A stretch of 38,685 nucleotides of DNA from an uncultured Selenomonadaceae bacterium (GTDB lineage: Bacteria; Bacillota; Negativicutes; Selenomonadales; Selenomonadaceae). How positions within the stretch are numbered: the stretch's first letter is position 1; the number at the start of each line of letters is the position of its first letter. The stretch lies in NCBI GenBank assembly GCA_905236725.1, contig CAJOCT010000007.1, positions 9,079-47,763 on the forward strand, read 5' to 3'. The notes under the pieces were generated by a model that saw only the letters and a program-made list of their open reading frames with translations, made no database searches and had not been told where the DNA came from. Positions 1 to 7,610 of this stretch are shown one piece after another. A program made the translations under genes and the position numbers.

Positions 1-36
1 CGTTTTAAATCAAAATCGCATTGAGGAGAAAATATT

Positions 37-1077
37 TTGGAGAAAAAAAATTTATTCGGTCTGACTTTGACTGAACTTGAAAAAGAAATTTCACCTTTGC
101 CGAAATTTCGCGCAAAACAAATTGCCGCTTGGATTTATCAGCGCGGCGCAAATTCTTTTGACGAGATGACGGATTTATCAAAAAAAATTCGCGCAGAACT
201 TCGGGAAAAATATTTTGTGCAGTCGGCAAAACTCGTTACGGAATTAAATTCTGCGGACGGGTTGACGACAAAATTTTTGCTTGCCTTCGAGGACGGCGCG
301 GCGGTTGAGACTGTTTTAATGCGCCACGATTACGGCAACAGCATTTGTATTTCGACGCAGGTCGGCTGTAATATGGGCTGTAAATTTTGCGCATCGACTT
401 TGAAAGGGCTGGAAAGAAATTTGACTGCGGGCGAAATGCTCGGCGAAATTATTTTTGTGCAAAATTTTTTATCGCGCGAAAATAAAAAAATTGATACGCT
501 GGTGATTATGGGCACGGGGGAACCGCTCGCGAATTTCGACAACCTGATGAAATTTTTGCGTCTGATTCATGAAAATTATACTCTCGGCATGAGTTACAGA
601 AAAATTACAATTTCGACTTGCGGAATCGTTCCCGCCGTGAAAAAACTTATCGCCGAAAAAATTCCCGTCACGCTCTCAATTTCTCTTCACGCTCCGAATA
701 ACAAATTGCGCTCTGAAATTATGCCGATAAATTCCGCGTTCGATATTCAACAGGTTTTGAAAGTCGGCGACGAATATGCGCGGGAGACGGGGCGGCGCGT
801 GACTTACGAATATATTTTGCTCGGCGGCGTGAATGACACTGAAGAACATGCTCGACAGCTTGCGAAAATTTTATCTGGACAGCTTGCCAACGTGAATTTA
901 ATTCCGGTCAATTCTGTTGACGAAAGAAATTTTCAACGCCCGACGGATCACGCGATTAAAAAATTTTTTCACTTTCTGAACACGCACGGAATCAACGCCA
1001 CCGTTCGTAAGGAGTTCGGCGCGGAAATCAACGCGGCTTGCGGACAACTGCGAATCAGGGCGAACAAAGGAAATTAA
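37..1077 (+). CDS. rlmN: Dual-specificity rRNA/tRNA adenine-C2 methyltransferase RlmN
   Basis: Radical SAM enzyme that methylates C2 of A2503 in 23S rRNA and A37 in some tRNAs. The radical SAM cluster motif CNMGCKFC is visible with Cys at residues 111, 115 and 118, and the C-terminal conserved Cys that carries the methyl intermediate fits Cys335 in the segment AACGQLR. The 346-residue length is normal for the family. The start is a TTG chosen because GAGGAG sits 8 nt upstream; there is no ATG nearby. The gene ends in a hairpin terminator directly after the stop codon, so it is the last gene of its transcript. Assignment is by family motifs and is secure. Confidence 0.96.
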   Translation: MEKKNLFGLTLTELEKEISPLPKFRAKQIAAWIYQRGANSFDEMTDLSKKIRAELREKYFVQSAKLVTELNSADGLTTKFLLAFEDGAAVETVLMRHDYGNSICISTQVGCNMGCKFCASTLKGLERNLTAGEMLGEIIFVQNFLSRENKKIDTLVIMGTGEPLANFDNLMKFLRLIHENYTLGMSYRKITISTCGIVPAVKKLIAEKIPVTLSISLHAPNNKLRSEIMPINSAFDIQQVLKVGDEYARETGRRVTYEYILLGGVNDTEEHARQLAKILSGQLANVNLIPVNSVDERNFQRPTDHAIKKFFHFLNTHGINATVRKEFGAEINAACGQLRIRANKGN

Positions 1078-1124
1078 AAAAAATTGCGACACCGATAAAA
1101 TTTTTCGGCAATCGCAATTTTTTT
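1078..1124 (+). terminator. Rho-independent terminator of rlmN
   Basis: AAAAAATTGCGA (1078-1089) pairs with TCGCAATTTTTT (1112-1123), and an inner CCGA/TCGG pair extends the stem. The A-rich and T-rich arms let it act in both directions, which fits the convergent small gene on the other strand. Confidence 0.8.
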
Positions 1125-1127
1125 ATT

Positions 1128-1427
1128 TTAATGTCTGTGTTCTTGAGGCGGTTGATGGCGTTCGGGCGGAGGTTCGGAAGGCGGTTTTTCGTAGTTGGGA
1201 ATTTTTCCCTTGTCCTTGTCCGAATCGTCAGGCATAACCGAATCGCGAAACTTTGACCAAAACTCGGAATTGTTTTCGGCGGCTTTGTTTTCAGTCGTCG
1301 TCTTCATTTCAAGTTCGTGATAGTTTGTACAATTCGCCCTGCCGTCCGACGCCGCGGAAAGACCGGCGACAAACACGGCGAATCCGACCGTCACCGCAAT
1401 TATTAAATTTTTCGCCATTCTTTCCAT
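1128..1427 (-). CDS. Small exported protein of unknown function
   Basis: I do not recognise this 99-residue protein. It begins with a signal peptide (MERMAKN followed by a hydrophobic stretch ending near AGLSAASDGRA) and has a short hydrophilic mature part rich in Glu, Lys and Asp, ending in a Pro/His/Arg-rich tail (PPPERHQPPQEHRH). I chose the ATG with AAGGA 9 nt upstream; a second ATG 9 nt earlier sits directly against that site and is unlikely. It lies 27 bp downstream of another small exported gene on the same strand, probably on one transcript. The histidines in the tail might bind metal, but that is speculation. Confidence 0.55.
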   Translation of the reverse strand: MERMAKNLIIAVTVGFAVFVAGLSAASDGRANCTNYHELEMKTTTENKAAENNSEFWSKFRDSVMPDDSDKDKGKIPNYEKPPSEPPPERHQPPQEHRH

Positions 1428-1454
1428 AAAAATCATTCCTTAAATCATTTTTTT

Positions 1455-1808
1455 TTAAAATCTTTTTGGACCAAATTTTTTGCGGGGCAGAGAACCTCTT
1501 TGCGCCGAATTTTTTTGCGGAAGTCTGGAGCTTCTGACGTACGGCGGTTTTTTCGGCTGTCTTTGCGTGTAAATATTTTTCGGCGGCTCGACTCTTCTGC
1601 TCGGGACTTCAACTCGTCTCGGCGCAGGTCTTTGCAGTCTTCGACCGTCTTTTCGATGTCTGATTCTGTCAGGCAAAACAGGCATGATGATTCGGCTTTT
1701 CAGCTCTTGAAAATTTAATTCTGCCGCTTCAACTTTTCCAAAATCAAATCCGAAAAATATCGCGCCGCAAATTACCGCAACTGCCAAGCCTTCAAAAAAT
1801 TTTTTCAT
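1455..1808 (-). CDS. Small basic exported protein of unknown function
   Basis: I do not recognise this 117-residue protein. A signal peptide (MKKFFEG, then a hydrophobic core ending at KVEAAE) is followed by a very basic mature part rich in Arg, Lys and Pro with repeated RR, PP and KK pairs. Such a tail suits binding to an anionic surface such as peptidoglycan or lipopolysaccharide, but this is inference. The ATG has GAGGG 12 nt upstream; an in-frame TTG 9 nt earlier is a possible alternative. It precedes the second small exported gene and has its own promoter, although it also lies downstream of the membrane kinase on the same strand. Confidence 0.55.
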   Translation of the reverse strand: MKKFFEGLAVAVICGAIFFGFDFGKVEAAELNFQELKSRIIMPVLPDRIRHRKDGRRLQRPAPRRVEVPSRRVEPPKNIYTQRQPKKPPYVRSSRLPQKNSAQRGSLPRKKFGPKRF

Positions 1809-1842
1809 CTTGCTCAACTGCCCTCAAAAATTTACTTTCGTC

Positions 1843-1871
1843 ATTCTACAAATTTTTTTTTCATTTGTCAT
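1843..1871 (-). promoter_or_regulatory. Sigma-A-type promoter for the two small exported genes
   Basis: On the minus strand, ATGACA (1866-1871) and TAGAAT (1843-1848) are separated by 17 bp, each matching 5 of 6 consensus bases. The predicted start is near 1836, giving a leader of about 28 nt. Confidence 0.55.
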
Positions 1872-1901
1872 TAGAAAAACATTAAAATTTTAAAAATTTT
1901 T

Positions 1902-3440
1902 TCAGCGATTATTTTTTTCTTCGTCCCAGCGTTTTTGCGAAATGAAACCGAAATCATAAGTCATTTTACTGCCGATAATTTCCGCACCGCTCCCGCTGAA
2001 ATAAATTTCAAAACTGTTTTTGCTCATCCAATAATCTCCGACAACTCTCGGATTGTCCACGCGAAAACCTTCAAGCGGAATTGAAAAAGAAATTTTGCCT
2101 CCGCCCGGCGCAATCGAAGAATTTCCGTAAAAAGTTTTCGTCTCAATCCTGCCGTTGTCGTTGTAAACCAAATTGACCTGCGGATCGGTGAAAATCTGCG
2201 AAGAAAAATTTTGCGCCTCGATGTAAATATAATTTCCGCCGGGGAAAATTATTGAGCCGCCGCCCGCACTTTGCCACCTGCTCCAAGAATTTTCGGCGAT
2301 ATATGTGCCGTGAACCGCGTTTGTCGTGTCAGATTCAAAATTGTCCGTCCACTCTGCGGAACGTGTGCCGTTAAGCCAATATTTGACTTTGACATAATTT
2401 TTTATCGGCTGAATTTCTTCAGGCTCAAGATTTTTTTCAGTCGGCGGAGAAATTTTTTCGGGAAAAGTAATTTTCGGAAGTTCAAAAGTTTGTCGAGGAG
2501 TCGGCGGCGCGGGAGAATTTTTTTCTTCGGGAAATTTTATTTCGGGGAACTCAAATTTTTTTTCGGGCTTTTTCTCGACGATTTTTTTATTTTCCGGCGA
2601 CAAAATTTTTTCTTCGACTTCAGAAATTTTATCGACTTCGGCGGGAAAAATTTCTTCGCTTGTCGAATTTGCAAAAAATAAAATTCCGCAGATGAGAAGA
2701 CCGCACGCAAAAATTTTTTTGTGAGAAGTTCGCGGCTTTTCAAGAAGAGCGGCTTTGAGTTCGTCGACGGATTGAAAGCGGTTTTTCGGGTCAAGCTCCG
2801 TGCATTTGAGTAAAATTTTTTTCAAGTTTTTTTCGCAATTATCGCCGAGCATTTCAAAAATCGTTGTGCCGAGAGAAAAAATATCACTGCGGTTATCTGT
2901 CTGCCCGTAACCGAATTGTTCGGGCGGGGCGTAACCTTTCGTGCCGAGCGAATGCGTGTCAACTTTTTTTTCGGCGTTGAAAATTCGCGCCGCGTCAAAG
3001 TCAATCAGCCGAATTATTCCGCCTGCCTGCAAAATTAAATTCGACGGCTTTATGTCGCGATGAATTATTTTATTTTCGTGCAAAATTTTCAAGCCGTCGC
3101 ACATTTGCAGTAAAATTTTTCTTGCCTGCGCGTCCGATAAAAAATTTTTTTGCTCAATCATTTCCGCCAACGATTCGCCCTGCAAAAATTCTTCGACAAT
3201 TGCCGTGCCCGCCGAATCTTGAGCGCAATAAAAAATTTTTGCCCAGAGCGGATGAGAAATTTTTTTCAGCTCTTGATAAGGCAATCCGATTGAGTTTAAA
3301 AACTTTATGACGACTAATTTTTTCGTCGCCCGCTCCTGTGCCAGCCAAACTTCGCTTTTGTCTGTTTTTTGCAGAATTTTTATTTTTTCAAAACGACTTT
3401 CAAGAAATTTTTTGACGTTTTCCTGCAAATTTTTCACCAC
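1902..3440 (-). CDS. Transmembrane Ser/Thr protein kinase with C-terminal extracytoplasmic domain
   Basis: Hanks-type kinase. In the longest possible frame (TTG at 3485) it has 527 residues: ATP lysine in VVIKF (61), catalytic loop HRDIKPSN (142-149), DFD in place of DFG (162-164), and the activation segment GTKGYAPPEQ (181-190). The glycine-rich loop is not canonical. A single membrane segment follows at about 258-272, then a Pro/Glu/Lys-rich linker and a C-terminal domain of about 160 residues with many Gly, Ser and Tyr, presumably outside the membrane. The start is uncertain: GTG codons at 3440 or 3437 avoid overlap with the divergent HTH gene, but none has a clear ribosome site. The ligand and substrates are unknown. 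A regulatory link to the neighbouring HTH protein is inferred from position only. Confidence 0.85.
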   Translation of the reverse strand: MVKNLQENVKKFLESRFEKIKILQKTDKSEVWLAQERATKKLVVIKFLNSIGLPYQELKKISHPLWAKIFYCAQDSAGTAIVEEFLQGESLAEMIEQKNFLSDAQARKILLQMCDGLKILHENKIIHRDIKPSNLILQAGGIIRLIDFDAARIFNAEKKVDTHSLGTKGYAPPEQFGYGQTDNRSDIFSLGTTIFEMLGDNCEKNLKKILLKCTELDPKNRFQSVDELKAALLEKPRTSHKKIFACGLLICGILFFANSTSEEIFPAEVDKISEVEEKILSPENKKIVEKKPEKKFEFPEIKFPEEKNSPAPPTPRQTFELPKITFPEKISPPTEKNLEPEEIQPIKNYVKVKYWLNGTRSAEWTDNFESDTTNAVHGTYIAENSWSRWQSAGGGSIIFPGGNYIYIEAQNFSSQIFTDPQVNLVYNDNGRIETKTFYGNSSIAPGGGKISFSIPLEGFRVDNPRVVGDYWMSKNSFEIYFSGSGAEIIGSKMTYDFGFISQKRWDEEKNNR

Positions 3441-3461
3441 GCTTTTTTTGAGGAGGATTTT

Positions 3462-3899
3462 ATGCCGCGTAAAGATACCGAACAACTTGAAAATGAGCTT
3501 GCCGAGTCAAAAAGTTTTGAGGATTTTTTCAATGAAAACGAAGAAAATTTTCAAGATTTCACGCTCGCGCAGTATTTGGATTATTTATTGAGCGAAAAAA
3601 ATATTTTAAAAAGTGACGTTGTAAAAAAATCCGAACTCGGAAATTATGCTTATCATATTTTTGCGGGCAGAAAAAAAAATCCTGCGCGGGAAAAAATACT
3701 TTCGCTGGCGTTGGCAATGGAGCTTTCCGTCAAAGAGGCGCAGTATCTTCTTTATTACGCGGGCTTGGAAAAACTTTACATTCGCAACGAATGGGACAGC
3801 ATTGTAATGTTTGCGCTGGAAAATAAATTGAGCGTGCGCTCCGCAAACGAACTTTTGAGCAGTTTTTCTTTAACACCGTTGTTGGGCGATGTCAGCTGA
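3462..3899 (+). CDS. Small helix-turn-helix (XRE-like) regulator
   Basis: A 145-residue soluble protein. The central part (about residues 36-95) looks like an XRE-type HTH: a helix ending in LSEKNILKSDVV, a polar turn with YAYHIFAGRKKNPAREK, then a helical stretch resembling LALAMELSVKEAQYLL. I see no sensor domain. The start ATG has GAGGAGG at ideal distance. It is divergent from the membrane kinase, with about 21 bp between the likeliest start codons. By analogy it may control, or be phosphorylated by, that kinase, but nothing in the sequence proves it. The XRE assignment rests on pattern only. Confidence 0.7.
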   Translation: MPRKDTEQLENELAESKSFEDFFNENEENFQDFTLAQYLDYLLSEKNILKSDVVKKSELGNYAYHIFAGRKKNPAREKILSLALAMELSVKEAQYLLYYAGLEKLYIRNEWDSIVMFALENKLSVRSANELLSSFSLTPLLGDVS

Positions 3900-3929
3900 A
3901 AAATTCTGCGGTTGCAAAGAAAAAATTTT

Positions 3930-3938
3930 TGCTATAAA
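3930..3938 (+). promoter_or_regulatory. Extended -10 promoter of the cstA-like gene
   Basis: TGCTATAAA forms a TGN-extended -10 element. A TTGCAA lies 15 bp upstream of the hexamer, short for a -35 box. The leader would be about 45 nt, and the gene's ribosome site GGAAGGA is at 3971-3977. Confidence 0.45.
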
Positions 3939-3990
3939 CTTCGGGTATGTTTCATAAAAATTTTTTTTTCGGAAGGACTGATTATAAAAA

Positions 3991-5427
3991 ATGATTACAT
4001 TTTTAATCGGTTTGGTGATTTTATTTGTCGGGGCGGCAATTTACGGAAAATTTTGCGAAAATATCATCAATCCGACAAATGCAACGACTCCCGCGATAAA
4101 ATTTCGCGACGGAGTGGATTTTGTGCCGATTCCGAAATGGAGGGCGGCACTCATCGAACTTTTAAACATTGCGGGGACCGGACCGGTTTTGGGACCGATT
4201 CAGGGAATTTTATTCGGACCGATTGCATTTTTGACAATTCCCGTCGGCTGTGTACTCGGCGGCGCGGTTCACGATTATTTCAGCGGAATGATCTCAATGA
4301 GAAACAACGGCGAACAAATGCCCGCGCTGATAAAAAGATTTCTCGGGGGAAATATTTATTTCGTCTACAATATTTTTGTCTGCCTGCTGATGCTTTTGGT
4401 CGGAACTGTTTTTATTTACACGCCCGGCGACTTGTTCACTTCGCAAATTATCGGCGACGATGCGTCAACTTTAAATTCGACGGTCGTTATGGTTTACGGC
4501 GGAATTTTTATTTATTATCTCGCGGCAACTCTTTTCCCGATAGATAAAATTATCGGCAAAGTTTATCCGATTTTCGGCGCGATACTTTTGTTGTCGGCAG
4601 TCGGAATTTTTTTCGGGCTGTTCATTCACGGCTATCCTTTGAGCGAAGTTTGGGAAATCGGAATTTTTGACATTCACCCCGCCGGAGAATATTTTATCCC
4701 GATATTTTTCGTAACTGTTGCCTGCGGAATAGTTTCAGGCTTTCACTCAACCCAAGCGACGATGATTGCGCGAACTGTGACGGACGAACATCAAGGGCGA
4801 ACGGTTTTTTACAACGCGATGATTGCTGAAGGTTTTATCGCGATGAGCTGGGCGGCGGCAACGATGGGAATTATAAATCTCGGAATTATCGACACAGGAG
4901 TCGTGCAAAAATCTGCGGTTTTGGTCGTCGGGATTGTGGCGAAAGATTTGCTCGGAACTGTCGGCGGAATGGTTGCGGTTTTGGGCGTAATCGTTTTGGC
5001 GATAACTTCGGGCGATACGGCTTTGAGAAGTTTAAGAATGATGATCGGCGACAGTTTGAAAATTGATCAGCGTAAGAGGAGAAATATTTTTTCTTTGGCG
5101 ACGATAATTTTTGCAATCGTGGCGGCAGTTCTTTACTTTGCGAAAACTGACGCGCAGGGTTTCGCGATTTTGTGGAGATATTTTGCTTGGGCGAACGAAA
5201 CTACTGCAGTCTTTGCCTTCGCGATGATTTCGGTTTATATGCTGAAAAAAAATCTGCCGTACCTCGTTGCGTTAATCCCGGGAACTTTTTACATGTACAT
5301 AATTTGTTCTTACATTCTCCACGCAAAAATCGGTTTCGGACTCGATTGGACTTTGGCTTATATTTTGGCGGGAATTTTATCCGCACTTTATGCCGTCGGA
5401 ATTGTAAAGTTTGGCAAAAGCTTTTGA
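3991..5427 (+). CDS. cstA: CstA-family carbon starvation / pyruvate or peptide transporter
   Basis: Polytopic inner-membrane protein of 478 residues, the short form of the CstA family. Family hallmarks are visible near the N terminus: NIAGTGPVLGPIQG and GGAVHDYFSGMISMRNNG. Many hydrophobic segments follow, including FFVTVACGIVSGFHSTQATM. CstA members in other bacteria take up pyruvate or peptides during carbon limitation; which substrate applies here cannot be told. A GGAAGGA ribosome site lies 13 nt upstream of the ATG. No sensor pair (BtsS/LytS type) is adjacent. A structured intergenic repeat begins 23 nt after the stop codon on the same strand. Confidence 0.9.
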   Translation: MITFLIGLVILFVGAAIYGKFCENIINPTNATTPAIKFRDGVDFVPIPKWRAALIELLNIAGTGPVLGPIQGILFGPIAFLTIPVGCVLGGAVHDYFSGMISMRNNGEQMPALIKRFLGGNIYFVYNIFVCLLMLLVGTVFIYTPGDLFTSQIIGDDASTLNSTVVMVYGGIFIYYLAATLFPIDKIIGKVYPIFGAILLLSAVGIFFGLFIHGYPLSEVWEIGIFDIHPAGEYFIPIFFVTVACGIVSGFHSTQATMIARTVTDEHQGRTVFYNAMIAEGFIAMSWAAATMGIINLGIIDTGVVQKSAVLVVGIVAKDLLGTVGGMVAVLGVIVLAITSGDTALRSLRMMIGDSLKIDQRKRRNIFSLATIIFAIVAAVLYFAKTDAQGFAILWRYFAWANETTAVFAFAMISVYMLKKNLPYLVALIPGTFYMYIICSYILHAKIGFGLDWTLAYILAGILSALYAVGIVKFGKSF

Positions 5428-5449
5428 TTGAGATTTCTAATGAGAAGAT

Positions 5450-5555
5450 CGGCGCACACGGATGTGCGCCGCTGTCCGCCTAGTGAGCGTGACGCGAACG
5501 AAGCGGACGAGTTTTCTTTTGGTTACTTTTCTTTGTCGGCACAAAGAAAAGTAAC
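5450..5555 (+). repeat. Three-hairpin intergenic element, copy 1
   Basis: Hairpin 1: GGCGCACA (5451-5458), tetraloop CGGA, TGTGCGCC, with one extra C-G pair outside. Hairpin 2: GTCCGC (5474-5479) pairs with GCGGAC (5503-5508) around a 23-nt loop beginning CTAGTGAGCG and ending CGAACGAA. Hairpin 3: a perfect 15-bp stem (5522-5536 with 5541-5555) and tetraloop CGGC. The second copy at 9669-9768 keeps hairpins 1 and 2 with compensating base changes, keeps the 23-nt loop exactly, and replaces the third hairpin with a different sequence of similar shape. It could be an RNA, a REP-type DNA element or a small non-autonomous mobile element. I cannot name a family for it. Confidence 0.85.
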
Positions 5556-5579
5556 ATTTAAAATCAATTTCAGAAAATA

Positions 5580-5605
5580 AACTTTTGATTGATAAAAGTT
5601 TTTTC
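5580..5605 (+). terminator. Possible weak terminator after the cstA-like gene
   Basis: AACTTTT (5580-5586) pairs with AAAAGTT (5594-5600) around a 7-nt loop and is followed by a short T run. The stem is AT-rich, so activity is doubtful; it could instead be part of a fructose operator region. Confidence 0.3.
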
Positions 5606-5617
5606 AAAAATTTTTCA

Positions 5618-5646
5618 TTGAAAAGTAAAATTTCGTATTGTATAAT
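5618..5646 (+). promoter_or_regulatory. Strong promoter of the fructose operon
   Basis: TTGAAA (5618-5623), a 17-bp spacer, then TATAAT (5641-5646). This is one of the best promoters in the window. The predicted start is near 5653, giving a leader of about 42 nt to the GTG start of fruK. Confidence 0.85.
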
Positions 5647-5660
5647 CTCTACGAAATTTT
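5627..5660. promoter_or_regulatory. Inverted-repeat operator flanking the fruK -10 box
   Basis: AAAATTTCGTA (5627-5637) and TACGAAATTTT (5650-5660) are perfect 11-bp inverted repeats separated by 12 bp that contain the -10 hexamer. The right arm covers the expected transcription start, so a dimeric repressor bound here would block RNA polymerase. No regulator gene is next to the operon. Confidence 0.65.
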
Positions 5661-5694
5661 TTTTTATTTTCATTTCGTGAGGGAGGTTTTTTAG

Positions 5695-6603
5695 GTGATT
5701 TATACTGTAACATTCAACCCCGCAATCGATTACATTGTGCGCTTGGACAGTTTCGCGGCGGGAAAAATTAACCGCGTGAATTATGAGCAGGTTCTCGGCG
5801 GCGGCAAGGGTATCAATGTTTCGATTGTTCTCGGAAATCTCGGTCATAAATCCGTTGCGATGGGATTTTTGGCGGGCTTTACCGGCGAAGAAATTAAACG
5901 CCAGCTTGACGGATTTAAAGCCGGTCACGATTTCGTTCACCTCGACGAAGGTTTTTCAAGAATCAACGTCAAAGTCAAAGCCGATGTCGAAACCGAAATT
6001 AACGGTCAAGGTCCGAAAATCAGCGAAGAAAAACGCGATGAACTCTTCAAAAAGTTGGAAAGTCTCGGCGAAGGCGACACGCTCATTTTGTCCGGCTCGA
6101 TTCCCAACACTTTGCCCGACGATATGTATGAGCAGACTCTCTCTCGACTTCAGGGAAAAGGTATCCGCGTTGTTGTCGATGCGGAAAAAGGCTTGCTGTT
6201 AAAAGTTTTGAAATTTAATCCCTGGCTGATTAAACCGAATAATCACGAACTCGGCGATATGTTCGGCGTAAAACTCGAAACTGACGAACAAATTGTCGAA
6301 TACGCGAAAAAACTTCAGGAAAAAGGTGCGCAGAACGTTTTAATTTCAATGGCGGGCGACGGCGCAATTTTGTTGACGGCGGAAGGCAAACATTATAAAT
6401 CTCCCGCACCAAAAGGAAAATTGGTCAACTCAGTCGGCGCAGGCGATTCGATGGTTGCGGGCTTTGTCGCGGGTTATATGGAATCTGACGGCGATTACGA
6501 AAAGGCTTTCCATATGGGCTTGGCAACGGGCTCGGCCTCCGCATTTTCCGAAAACCTCGCCACTCGTCCCGAAGTCGAAGCACTTTTGAAAACGATTGAA
6601 TAA
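5695..6603 (+). CDS. fruK: 1-phosphofructokinase
   Basis: PfkB-family sugar kinase that converts fructose 1-phosphate, made by the fructose PTS, into fructose 1,6-bisphosphate. GGGKGIN at residues 35-41 is the substrate-binding glycine motif, and GAGDSM (248-253) carries the catalytic base Asp251. The 302-residue length is typical of FruK. The start is GTG with GGGAGG 8 nt upstream. It is the first gene of a three-gene operon with two fructose PTS genes, which supports FruK over tagatose-6-phosphate kinase. A DeoR-type FruR regulator, common at this position in other Firmicutes, is absent. Confidence 0.94.
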   Translation: MIYTVTFNPAIDYIVRLDSFAAGKINRVNYEQVLGGGKGINVSIVLGNLGHKSVAMGFLAGFTGEEIKRQLDGFKAGHDFVHLDEGFSRINVKVKADVETEINGQGPKISEEKRDELFKKLESLGEGDTLILSGSIPNTLPDDMYEQTLSRLQGKGIRVVVDAEKGLLLKVLKFNPWLIKPNNHELGDMFGVKLETDEQIVEYAKKLQEKGAQNVLISMAGDGAILLTAEGKHYKSPAPKGKLVNSVGAGDSMVAGFVAGYMESDGDYEKAFHMGLATGSASAFSENLATRPEVEALLKTIE

Positions 6604-6636
6604 TTTTTTTCATTTTAAGCAAGGAGGTGAATTTTA

Positions 6637-7515
6637 ATGAAAATCACAAATTTCATTTCAAAAAAATCCGTCGCACTGAATGTACACCCCGCCACGAAAC
6701 TTGAGGCAATCGATATGTTGATAGACCTCTTGATGACGGCGGGGGCAATCAAGGACAAAGGCGCGATAAGACGCGATATTTTGGCTCGTGAGGCTCAAGG
6801 CTCGACGGGTTTGGCGAACGGGCTGGCAACTCCGCACGCACAGGACGCCTCAGTCAAAAAAGCCGCAATTTCGATTTTAACCGTTCCCGAAGGCGTTAAT
6901 TTTGACTCAATCGACGAAAAACCGGCAAGACTTTTAATTTTATTCGCCGCACCGCTCAAAGCCGCCGATACTTCATTGACTGAAATGGGAATTTTCTCCG
7001 TCATTTTGATGGACGACGAATTTAAAGAGTCGCTGATTAACGCGAAATCGGTCGACGAACTTTTAAAACTTATCGACGCAAAGGAAGATGCTCGGAAAAA
7101 ATCCGAAATCCCCGAAACTCAACTTTCCGGCGAACATAAAATAATTGCGGTCACAGCTTGCCCGACGGGACTTTCTTCGTCATTTATGGCGCGTGAATCT
7201 CTGAAAAATGCGGCGGCAAAATTGGGCTTGAATATTCGCGTGGAAGTTTACGGCGCGGCGGGCGTTTATCATTCGTTAAGCGACGAAGAAATTAAAAATG
7301 CCGATGCCGTCATAATCGCGGCAAGTAAAAAAGTTCCTGTCGCAAGATTTGACGGAAAGCCGATGATTACAACTTCTGTCGGAACGGCGATAAGAAAACC
7401 CGAACAACTTTTTGCACGACTCAAAGACGGTCACGCGCAAATTTTCCACGCTACCGAAGACGACGAACCTTTCAGCTCAAAACTTTTCAAAAAAATTAAA
7501 AGTATCTTCAGCTAA
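6637..7515 (+). CDS. Fructose PTS EIIA-EIIB protein without EIIC (degenerate paralogue)
   Basis: A 292-residue soluble protein with an EIIA-Fru domain (about 1-150) and an EIIB-Fru domain (about 168-270), no membrane segments. The phosphorylation sites are kept: His67 in GLATPHAQ and Cys175 in VTACPTG. Compared with the full FruA encoded next to it, several conserved residues are changed: FruA His113 (NDEHL) is Ser113 here (ADTSL); the EIIB loop CPTGIAHTF is CPTGLSSSF; and VETNGSGG is VEVYGAAG. It may act as a phospho-relay or regulatory protein rather than in transport; this is inference. Its ribosome site AAGGAGGTGA is essentially perfect, 6 nt before the ATG. Confidence 0.88.
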   Translation: MKITNFISKKSVALNVHPATKLEAIDMLIDLLMTAGAIKDKGAIRRDILAREAQGSTGLANGLATPHAQDASVKKAAISILTVPEGVNFDSIDEKPARLLILFAAPLKAADTSLTEMGIFSVILMDDEFKESLINAKSVDELLKLIDAKEDARKKSEIPETQLSGEHKIIAVTACPTGLSSSFMARESLKNAAAKLGLNIRVEVYGAAGVYHSLSDEEIKNADAVIIAASKKVPVARFDGKPMITTSVGTAIRKPEQLFARLKDGHAQIFHATEDDEPFSSKLFKKIKSIFS

Positions 7516-7610
7516 ATTTGTCAAAAACGGCGAACTGATTTTTACTTGGTTTGTTCCACAGTGCGCCGTGAAGAAATTATACATAAATTTTTTTTCAGGG
7601 AGTGTTTTAC

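Noticed and set aside
3912..4547. Open frame of 211 codons overlapping the start of the cstA-like gene
   Set aside because: Same strand but another frame of a well-conserved transporter, with no own ribosome site.
5437..5940. Open frame of 167 codons on the minus strand through the three-hairpin repeat
   Set aside because: It crosses the repeat, the fructose promoter and the start of fruK on the opposite strand, so it is a by-product of the repeat sequence.
7551..7583. Separate promoter for fruA (TTGTTC and TATACA)
   Set aside because: The spacing of 21 bp is too long for a sigma-A promoter; operon transcription from the fruK promoter explains expression.
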